Positions 5,542 through 10,112 of a stretch of 10,112 nucleotides of DNA are shown in pieces. Under the pieces are notes generated by a model. It had not been told where the DNA came from. It saw only the letters and a program-made list of their open reading frames with translations, and did no database searches. A program made the position numbers and the translations under genes. Positions within the stretch are counted from its first letter, which is position 1. Each line of letters begins with the position of its first letter. The DNA comes from Armatimonadota bacterium (GTDB lineage Bacteria; Armatimonadota; SYMT01). Location of the stretch: the NCBI GenBank assembly GCA_020696885.1, contig JAJFMS010000119.1, forward strand, positions 1-10,112. Reading direction: 5' to 3'.

Positions 5542-5714
5542 AGCCCGGCCGCGAGGGATTGATGGGCTTTGAGAATATAAACGCGTACGGGGTGCCAGCC
5601 CGGCCGCGAGGGATTGATGGGTTTTGAGAAAATAAACGCGTACGGGTGCAAGCCCGGCCGCGAGGGATTGAAATCCCTCGCTGGGTGGCCTGCGGCCAGC
5701 CGTCCTCCGGACGG
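5542..5714. repeat. Two and a half copies of a 54-55-bp tandem repeat ending in three consecutive hairpins
   Basis: The unit begins AGCCCGGCCGCGAGGGATTG at 5542, 5597 and 5651. Copies 1 and 2 differ at only about four positions, including one base insertion, and share TTTGAGAA-x-ATAAACGCGTACGGG. Copy 3 departs after GGGATTG and runs into GCGAGGGATT-GA-AATCCCTCGC (5660-5681), a 10-bp inverted repeat. TGGCC-TGC-GGCCA (5686-5698) and CCGTCC-TCC-GGACGG (5700-5714) follow directly. Copy 1 also has AAGCCC/GGGCTT arms (5541-5546/5564-5569). The form suggests a REP-like dispersed element that has partly amplified in tandem. Frames through it on the minus strand encode only translated repeat. Confidence 0.8.
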
Positions 5715-5805
5715 GATACCCCTTCGCACCAGCCGAGCAAGCGTGCGCGGTTATCTATTCAATATCCATCAACGCTAGGAACCCATGCCCCACCTTTCCT
5801 GCAGT

Positions 5806-5865
5806 CCCGGCGGGACGACGGTGCCTTGGCCACGTCGCAACGTGGGCATCCAGCCTCCCGCCGGG
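5806..5865. repeat. Nested inverted repeats downstream of the secreted DUF4177-like gene
   Basis: CCCGGCGGGA (5806-5815) pairs exactly with TCCCGCCGGG (5856-5865). Inside, CCACGT (5830-5835) pairs with ACGTGG (5840-5845) around CGCA. The structure starts 30 bases past the stop of the minus-strand gene (5896), so it could act as a 3' stabiliser or terminator on that transcript, though no T-run follows it. Confidence 0.55.
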
Positions 5866-5895
5866 CTCGCGCATTTCAACGCAACAGCAACTCGC

Positions 5896-6258
5896 TCATT
5901 TGACCTTCTTAAGCGTCCAGGCAACCGCCACCGTGTCTTTGCTCGCAAGGGTATGGCTGCCTACAAGCTCCCACCCGTCGTTTCCCAGGAGATTGAGGAC
6001 GGCCGTAGAGTCGTCACGAGTACCGGCGGTCCCCAGCTTCTTCCCCAGGCTCCGAAAGGAGTCGGCAGATACGATGCGGCGGGCGTCTTCCAGTGCGTAA
6101 ACGATCGATACGCCGTTGTGTACCGCACTAAGCTCCGCATATTCCCAGCGGCGGTTTGCCTGCGCTTCCGCGGGTTGGGGGCGCAAGCCGTTCGTTAGAA
6201 GACATGTGGTCAGCAACAAGGCGGAACCAAGGGCGTAAACGGCGGCGGTGGGTTTCAT
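5896..6258 (-). CDS. Exported DUF4177-like protein, 120 residues
   Basis: The ATG at 6258 has AGGAGA five bases upstream. An upstream in-frame extension to 6498 is not supported. Residues 1-34 are a signal peptide: a basic start MKPT, a hydrophobic core around ALGSALLLTTCLL, and a likely cleavage after AEAQA. Cys19 is not followed by a proper lipobox context, so a lipoprotein is unlikely. The mature part begins NRRWEYAELSAV (35-46), has a central helix (about 65-92), then GNDGWELVGSHTL (92-104) and a last strand VAVAWTLKKVK (110-120). WEY, the GxDGWELV turn and the final strand are the DUF4177-type pattern. Function is unknown. It is transcribed divergently from the polysaccharide cluster, whose first gene starts 296 bases away. 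It is a paralogue in fold of the small protein at 1605-1811. Confidence 0.85.
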   Translation of the reverse strand: MKPTAAVYALGSALLLTTCLLTNGLRPQPAEAQANRRWEYAELSAVHNGVSIVYALEDARRIVSADSFRSLGKKLGTAGTRDDSTAVLNLLGNDGWELVGSHTLASKDTVAVAWTLKKVK

Positions 6259-6502
6259 GGTCGTCTCCTGTGCGTCACGGTGCGGCCTGCTGGCCGGGGG
6301 TGTTACCGGATATACGCCTGGAGACCCGAGGGCTGCGGGGTGGCGCAGAGCTCGTGTCCAGCGCGCGGCCGACGATCGGCGCCTGGAGACGCCGACTCCA
6401 CGTAGTCCGGGCGGCAGCCGGCTGCGGGGTTCCCCAATAGGCAACCGTCGAGCGAAGGCCGGACACTTCCGCCTGCACGACGCCGGCAGGTGCTGCAACT
6501 AC

Positions 6503-6547
6503 CGGGTGAACCAATCAGGGCGGCGGCCTGCCGCTCCAACTCACCCG
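6503..6547 (+). promoter_or_regulatory. Nested hairpin leader directly before the acetyltransferase start
   Basis: CGGGTGA (6503-6509) pairs with TCACCCG (6541-6547) and encloses GCGGC-GGCCT-GCCGC (6520-6534). The right arm ends seven bases before the ATG at 6555, a start that has no Shine-Dalgarno sequence. A nearby CCTGC/GCAGG hairpin lies at 6472-6490. The rest of the gap 6259-6502 holds a 10-bp direct repeat GCCTGGAGAC (6316-6325 and 6381-6390) and no gene. Confidence 0.45.
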
Positions 6548-6554
6548 TAACGCA

Positions 6555-7115
6555 ATGTTCAGCACCCTTATGGAAGACCTCCGCCGGAAGGCGGACTGGT
6601 ATGACCTGCCTCCCAGCCGCCGCGCGCTGCTGCGGATGTGCCTGAGCGACGGCAGCTCCTCGCAGATCCTGTACCGGCTGATGCGCTTTTGCCAGCAGCG
6701 CCGGCTTCGTCCGCTGGCCATGGTGCTCTACCGGGTGAACGCGGCGGTGGGCCACGCCGTGATCGGCCGGGACGCGGACCTGGGACCTGGGCTCGTGATT
6801 CTCCACAGCTTCGGTATCGTGATCAACAGCGAGGTTCGCGCCGGGCGCAACCTGGTGTTGGAGCACGGGGTGACCATCGGGGCGGAGAAGGGCCGGAGCC
6901 CCGTGCTCGGCGACAACGTGTTCATCGGGGCCGGCGCCAAGATCATCGGACCGGTGCGCATCGGCTCGGACGTGAAGATCGGAGCCAACGCCGTGGTGAC
7001 CCGGGACCTCCCGGATGGAGCCACCGCGGTGGGGGTCCCGGCGCGGGTCATCAAGATCTACGGGCAGCGCGTGAACGAGCCGGTAGAGCGACTTTTGGAA
7101 CGGGTGGTGGCCTGA
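6555..7115 (+). CDS. CysE/LbetaH-family O-acetyltransferase (serine acetyltransferase-like)
   Basis: A 186-residue acetyl-CoA-dependent acetyltransferase. Residues 1-65 are helical and shorter than the helical cap of housekeeping CysE. From about 67 the chain is a left-handed beta-helix of hexapeptide repeats: [22 protein letters not shown] (70-91, with H84 at the catalytic-histidine position), [13 protein letters not shown] (101-113), [16 protein letters not shown] (117-132), [18 protein letters not shown] (136-153) and the family end VGVPARVI (159-166). By sequence it could make O-acetylserine for cysteine synthesis. At the head of a polysaccharide cluster, a sugar O-acetyltransferase is as likely. 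The ATG at 6555 is kept because M6 (6570) also lacks a ribosome site. The stop TGA overlaps the next ATG by one base (TGATG), so translation is coupled to the glycosyltransferase. Confidence 0.9.
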   Translation: MFSTLMEDLRRKADWYDLPPSRRALLRMCLSDGSSSQILYRLMRFCQQRRLRPLAMVLYRVNAAVGHAVIGRDADLGPGLVILHSFGIVINSEVRAGRNLVLEHGVTIGAEKGRSPVLGDNVFIGAGAKIIGPVRIGSDVKIGANAVVTRDLPDGATAVGVPARVIKIYGQRVNEPVERLLERVVA

Positions 7116-7903
7116 TGCGTGTTCTCCATGTACTGCACACGTCGCTGCCGTTCATCTGCGGCTACAGCATCCGCAGCGACTACATCCTCCGCTACCAGCG
7201 CGAGCAGGGGCTGGAGCCGGCCGTCGTGACCTCGTCGCAGCATCCGAACGGAACGGAGCTGGTGGAGGAAGTGGACGGCTTCCGGTTCTGGCGGACGCCA
7301 GCGCTGCGTGGGAAATCGCTGCCCGGGCTACGCGAGCGAGAGATGATGGAATCGCTCCGGCGCCGGATCGACGCGGCCATCCGCGAGTGGCAGCCGCAGG
7401 TGGTGCACGCCCACTCGCCGATGCTGGTGGGGCTGCCGGCCCTGGCGGCCGCGCGGGCGCACCGGCTGCCGTTCGTCTACGAGGTGCGGGATCTCTGGGA
7501 GAACGCCTCGGTTGACCGCGGTAAGTTCCGGGAAGGCTCGCTCCTGTACCGGGTGGCCCGGGGGATGGAGACGCGGGTGCTGGCCCGTGCTGATGCCGTG
7601 GTCACCATCTGCGAGAAGCTGCGCGAGGAGCTGGCGCCGCGCACCGGGCGCCCGGATCGGCTGTCCGTGGTGGGCAACGGCGTGGACACCGGCTCGTTCC
7701 GGCCCGAGCCCGCCGATCCCGCGGCCCGCGCGCGCTGGGGGCTGGAGGGGAAGACGGTATTGGGCTACGTGGGCACGTTCCAGCCGTACGAGGGACTGGA
7801 GACGCTCATCGACGCGCTGGCCCGGATCCGGGTTGCGCTGCCCGCGGCGCACCTACTGATCACCGGCAGCGGCGGCGAGGAGGAACGGCTAAAGGCTCGG
7901 TGA
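7115..7903 (+). CDS. GT4 glycosyltransferase, exosortase-A-associated type, N-terminal part (broken gene)
   Basis: This 262-residue ORF holds the acceptor-binding N-terminal Rossmann domain and the first third of the donor domain. It shows [20 protein letters not shown] (1-20), EEVDGFRFWRTP (51-62), VVHAHSP (96-102), VYEVRDLWEN (121-130), EGSLLYRVARGMETRVL (140-156), ADAVVTIC (159-166), VVGNGVDTGSFRP (185-197) and LGYVGTFQPYEGLETLI (216-232). These blocks match, from memory, the glycosyltransferases of exosortase A polysaccharide loci, which run to about 400 residues. The frame ends at TGA just after a GSGGEEERLKAR stretch, where the family continues for about 140 residues. The remainder is in another frame at 7900. 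About 40-45 residues of the donor domain appear to be missing between the pieces. Activity is doubtful unless the pieces associate. Confidence 0.9.
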   Translation: MRVLHVLHTSLPFICGYSIRSDYILRYQREQGLEPAVVTSSQHPNGTELVEEVDGFRFWRTPALRGKSLPGLREREMMESLRRRIDAAIREWQPQVVHAHSPMLVGLPALAAARAHRLPFVYEVRDLWENASVDRGKFREGSLLYRVARGMETRVLARADAVVTICEKLREELAPRTGRPDRLSVVGNGVDTGSFRPEPADPAARARWGLEGKTVLGYVGTFQPYEGLETLIDALARIRVALPAAHLLITGSGGEEERLKAR

Positions 7904-8199
7904 TGACCCGCACTACGGCGCTCACCACTCCGCTCAAGCCGCTGGAGGCGATGGCGATGGGGAAGCCGGTGATCGTGAGCGACGTCCCCGCCATGCACGA
8001 GCTGGTGCGGCCCGGAGAAACCGGCCTGATCTTCCGCGCGGGAGACGCCGCGGACCTGGCGGAGAAGTGCCTCCAGATCCTGGGCGAGCCGGCCGGCTGC
8101 GTGCAGCTCGGTGGCCGAGCCCGGGACTGGGTGCTGGCCGAGCGCCAATGGTCCGCTCTGGTGGCAGGCTATCAGAAGGTCTACGCCTCCGTGTTGTAG
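7900..8199 (+). CDS. GT4 glycosyltransferase, C-terminal part (broken gene)
   Basis: This 99-residue frame begins with GTG at 7900, overlapping the stop of the upstream part as GTGA. An ATG at 7903 has AAAGG seven bases before it. It opens with TRTTALTTPLKPLEAMAMGK, the donor-sugar motif region of exosortase-associated GT4 enzymes, then VIVSDVPAMHELVRPGETGLIF, and ends with the usual C-terminal helices to YQKVYASVL. Relatives, as I recall them, have Glu where this protein has Ala in TTALTTP, so one acidic residue may be lost as well. The piece has no meaning alone. It is the 3' end of the gene starting at 7115, shifted in frame. It could be translated by reinitiation, giving a two-chain enzyme, or it may be a relic or an assembly error. 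Confidence 0.85.
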   Translation: MMTRTTALTTPLKPLEAMAMGKPVIVSDVPAMHELVRPGETGLIFRAGDAADLAEKCLQILGEPAGCVQLGGRARDWVLAERQWSALVAGYQKVYASVL

Positions 8200-8200
8200 A

Positions 8201-8223
8201 GGTGTTCGGTGTTCGGTGTTCGG
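8201..8223. repeat. Three tandem copies of a 7-bp repeat
   Basis: GGTGTTC repeats three times and a partial GG follows, beginning two bases after the stop codon of the glycosyltransferase C-terminal part. The copies are identical. Heptamer tandem tracts of this kind are prone to slippage. It lies in the 97-base gap before the epimerase. Confidence 0.85.
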
Positions 8224-8296
8224 AGGGGACGGACGCCGAATTTGGGAGGCTGGCTTCCATTCGACATTGGAGAGTCACAAACCCCGAGGGAGTCTG

Positions 8297-9409
8297 ATGC
8301 AGCTTACGTGTGTGGTCGGAGCACGACCCAACTTTCCGAAGGTGGCGCCGATCCTGGCTGCGGCGCGGTCTCGCTCGGATTTCGAGTGCCGGTTGGTCCA
8401 CACCGGCCAGCACTACGACGAGCGGATGTCCAGCCTGTTCTTCACCGAGCTGGGCATGCCGGCGCCGGACGTGTTCCTGGGGGTGGGCTCCGGCAGCCAC
8501 GCCGCCCAGACTGCCCGCGTGATGCTCGCCTTCGAGGAATCCCTCACGCTAACGACACCGGACGTGGTGCTAGTAGTGGGGGACGTCAACTCCACGCTGG
8601 CCTGCGCCCTGGTGGCCGCCAAGCGCGGGATCACCGTGGCGCACGTGGAGGCGGGCCTCCGCAGCGGCGACCGGTCGATGCCGGAGGAGATCAACCGGAT
8701 CCTCACCGATCAGCTCTCCGATCTGCTGTTCACCACCGAGCGCTCCGCCGGCGCGAACCTCACCGCGGAGGGAATCCCCGCGGAGCGGGTCCACTTCGTG
8801 GGCAACGTGATGATCGATACGCTGCTGCGGAACCGCAGCCGGGCGGCCGAGCAGGATACGCTCTCCCGGCTGCGCCTGCAGGAGCGGGGGTATGCGCTCT
8901 GCACCCTGCACCGGCCCAGCAACGTGGACACCCTGGCCGCCGCTGCCAACACGATGCGGGCGCTCCAGGTACTGGCGGAGCGGCTACCCGTGGTGCTGCC
9001 GCTCCATCCGCGCACCCGGGGCAAGCTGGAGGAGTTCGGCTACCTCGCGCAGCTCCAGGCGCTGCCGCAGGTAACCCTCGCGGAGCCGCAGGGGTACCTG
9101 GACTTCCTGGCGCTGATGGACAACGCCCGGCTGGTGGTAACCGACTCCGGTGGGGTGCAGGAAGAGACTACCGCCCTGGGAGTTCCGTGCCTCACCTTCC
9201 GCGAGAACACCGAGCGTCCGATCACGGTGACGCACGGCAGCAATGAGCTGGTGGGCACCGATCCGCGGCGGCTCGCGGCGGCGCTGGACCGCGCGCTGTC
9301 CGGGCCGGAGCGCAGCCCGCGCATCCCCGAGTTGTGGGACGGCCGCGCTTCGGAGAGAATCCTGGACGTGCTGCTGCCGCGGAAGGCTCGGATGCCGTTG
9401 GCGGCTTGA
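8297..9409 (+). CDS. wecB: Non-hydrolysing UDP-N-acetylglucosamine 2-epimerase
   Basis: A 370-residue cytosolic enzyme that interconverts UDP-GlcNAc and UDP-ManNAc, the precursor for ManNAc-containing surface polysaccharides. The start ATG at 8297 has GAGGGAG a few bases upstream. An upstream open extension to 8111 overlaps the previous gene and is not used. Conserved blocks are VVGARPNFPKVAPIL (6-20), HTGQHYDERM (35-44), VVGDVNST (93-100), HVEAGLRSGDRSMPEEINR (116-134), FVGNVMIDTL (168-177), CTLHRPSNVD (202-211), LPLHPRTR (234-241), TDSGGVQEE (282-290) and ENTERP (303-308). D96, E118, E130/E131 and H205 correspond to the D95, E117, E131 and H213 known in the E. coli enzyme. The length is normal for the family. 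It fits the cluster with the acetyltransferase and glycosyltransferase and is possibly on the same transcript. Confidence 0.96.
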   Translation: MQLTCVVGARPNFPKVAPILAAARSRSDFECRLVHTGQHYDERMSSLFFTELGMPAPDVFLGVGSGSHAAQTARVMLAFEESLTLTTPDVVLVVGDVNSTLACALVAAKRGITVAHVEAGLRSGDRSMPEEINRILTDQLSDLLFTTERSAGANLTAEGIPAERVHFVGNVMIDTLLRNRSRAAEQDTLSRLRLQERGYALCTLHRPSNVDTLAAAANTMRALQVLAERLPVVLPLHPRTRGKLEEFGYLAQLQALPQVTLAEPQGYLDFLALMDNARLVVTDSGGVQEETTALGVPCLTFRENTERPITVTHGSNELVGTDPRRLAAALDRALSGPERSPRIPELWDGRASERILDVLLPRKARMPLAA

Positions 9410-9410
9410 C

Positions 9411-9455
9411 GGACACGAGGGACGGAAGGGACCCACGGGACCCAAGGAACGGGAG
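9411..9455. repeat. Five degenerate tandem copies of a 9-bp repeat
   Basis: Starting two bases after the epimerase stop, five successive 9-mers follow the pattern GGAC-x-C-x-AG, giving GGACACGAG, GGACGGAAG, GGACCCACG, GGACCCAAG and GAACGGGAG. The purine bias is strong on the plus strand. It is the second short tandem tract in this cluster located immediately after a stop codon. Confidence 0.7.
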
Positions 9456-9504
9456 GCTGACTGGGCAGGACATCGGGGCGGGCGGGGTGTAATGCCACGC
9501 GAGA

Positions 9505-9520
9505 GGCGACCCGGGTCGCC
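9505..9520 (+). promoter_or_regulatory. 16-bp perfect palindrome abutting the ribosome site of the phosphoesterase gene
   Basis: GGCGACCCGGGTCGCC is identical to its own reverse complement. It ends at 9520, and the Shine-Dalgarno GGGGAG starts at 9521. It could be an operator dyad or, in the mRNA, a 6-bp stem with a CCGG loop that limits ribosome access. Confidence 0.5.
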
Positions 9521-9532
9521 GGGGAGCCTTTG

Positions 9533-10112
9533 ATGTACCGGACCGGACTCTGGATGTTGCTCTGCCTGCTGGCCACCGTGCTCGCGGGGAGTGGACTGGA
9601 CGCGTCCGGTGCGGAAGCGCCGCCGCGAAAAGCACAGAACGGCCGCTTCCCCGGGCTCGGGGATGGACCGGAAAAGGCGTGGAAGGGCCCGTTCTTCTTC
9701 GCGCAGTTAGCCGACACCCAGTTCGGGATGTTCCAGAACGACGAGCGCTGGGAGCAGGAGTCCGAGCTGTTCACCCGGGCGGTGGAGCAGATCAACCGGC
9801 TCAAGCCGCGGTTCGTGATCATCTGCGGGGACCTGGTGAACCAGGTCTCCGGGGAAAAGCACGCCCCCCAGGTGCGCGAGTTCCAGCGCATCGCGCGGCA
9901 GATCGATCCGTCCATCCCGCTTGTCTGCGTCTGCGGCAACCACGACGTGGGCAATCGGCCCACCAGCGCTACGCTGGCCGCCTACCGGAATGACTTCGGC
10001 GACGACTGGTTCTCGTTCGAAGTGGCCGGCCTCTACGGAATCGTGCTCAACTCCAGCCTCTACTCCGATCCTACCGGCGCGCCCGCCGAGCAAGCGCGGC
10101 AGGAAGCCTGGT
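9533..10112 (+). CDS. Exported CPPED1-like metallophosphoesterase, first 193 residues (partial)
   Basis: The gene runs off the right edge. The ATG at 9533 has GGGGAG six bases upstream. Residues 1-29 form a signal peptide: MYRTG, a hydrophobic core WMLLCLLATVLAG, then a small-residue region ending about SGAEA. The mature part carries the calcineurin-like dimetal motifs: DTQFG (61-65, where most family members have D-x-H), GDLVNQ (99-104) and GNHDVGNRPT (135-144). WKGPFFFAQLADTQFG (50-65), WEQESELFTRAVEQINRL (73-90), FGDDWFSF (155-162) and VLNSSLYSDP (171-180) closely follow vertebrate CPPED1, a cytosolic protein phosphatase. Here the protein is exported, so the substrate must be extracytoplasmic, perhaps a phosphoester on a lipid, sugar or protein. 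The last metal-binding histidines lie beyond the window. It follows the epimerase by 123 bases and may be a separate unit. Confidence 0.92.
   Translation, partial: MYRTGLWMLLCLLATVLAGSGLDASGAEAPPRKAQNGRFPGLGDGPEKAWKGPFFFAQLADTQFGMFQNDERWEQESELFTRAVEQINRLKPRFVIICGDLVNQVSGEKHAPQVREFQRIARQIDPSIPLVCVCGNHDVGNRPTSATLAAYRNDFGDDWFSFEVAGLYGIVLNSSLYSDPTGAPAEQARQEAW

Noticed and set aside
5542..5681. CRISPR-like array of three repeats
   Set aside because: The supposed spacers (the segments after the 20-base shared start) are nearly identical in copies 1 and 2, so this is a tandem repeat, not a repeat-spacer array. No cas gene is present.
5477..5740. Minus-strand open frames of 82-87 residues
   Set aside because: The predicted proteins are only the tandem repeat in translation, with a recurrent Pro-Ser-Arg-Pro-Gly pattern. 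No ribosome site is present and the frame crosses the RRM-gene terminator.
6638..7114. Long in-frame 5' extension of the glycosyltransferase
   Set aside because: The extension overlaps the acetyltransferase in another frame. The family starts at MRVLHVLH, which coincides with the ATG at 7115 overlapping the upstream stop.
8209..9246. 345-residue plus-strand frame and the 307-residue minus-strand frame at 9040-9963
   Set aside because: Both overlap the epimerase and phosphoesterase genes, whose catalytic residues are intact. These are Arg/Pro/Gly-rich shadow frames.
1..10112. Biosynthetic, defence or phage system
   Set aside because: No nuclease, restriction, toxin-antitoxin, phage structural or integrase motif was seen on either strand.

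Overview
The window is GC-rich bacterial chromosome with short intergenic gaps, Shine-Dalgarno starts on most genes, many hairpin-forming intergenic repeats and a glycine-rich RRM protein. This fits a soil or environmental bacterium of a deep-branching, high-GC phylum. Gemmatimonadota is my guess, but no rRNA or marker gene is present to fix it. I see no tRNA, rRNA, transposase, integrase or CRISPR array.

Left block (1-4185, all genes on the minus strand). Reading in the direction of transcription there are two gene strings and a separate gene. The first string is a zinc-ribbon/pentapeptide-repeat protein (4185-3592), a 51-residue one-segment membrane protein (3522-3367) and a SAM methyltransferase (3327-2515) closely resembling mycobacterial phthiotriol dimycocerosate O-methyltransferase. 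The second string is an unrecognised 144-residue protein (2296-1862), a 68-residue DUF4177-like protein (1811-1605) and the 5'/3'-nucleotidase SurE (1571-852). The separate gene encodes a secreted glycoside-hydrolase-like protein (525-1) that runs off the left edge. A 14-bp inverted repeat lies upstream of it.

Middle block (4186-5895). About 840 bases without a gene hold a two-copy structured repeat (about 4455-4717) and a candidate promoter followed by a nested-helix leader (4841-4947). The leader precedes an RRM RNA-binding protein with a Gly-rich tail (5022-5435), which ends at a textbook intrinsic terminator (5483-5511). Next come a 54-55-bp tandem repeat ending in three hairpins (5542-5714) and a nested inverted repeat (5806-5865). 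A secreted DUF4177-like protein (6258-5896) is on the minus strand.

Right block (6503-10112, plus strand) is an exopolysaccharide-type cluster. It holds a CysE-like serine/sugar acetyltransferase, a GT4 glycosyltransferase of the exosortase-A-associated type that is broken into two overlapping ORFs by an apparent internal deletion, and a non-hydrolysing UDP-GlcNAc 2-epimerase. A secreted CPPED1-like metallophosphoesterase follows and runs off the right edge. The first three would supply an acetyl group, a sugar transfer and UDP-ManNAc for a surface polysaccharide. No polymerase, flippase or exosortase is visible in the window.

The least explained material is non-coding: the paired-copy repeat with a compensatory base change, the RRM-gene leader, and the hairpins abutting the starts of the acetyltransferase and phosphoesterase genes.
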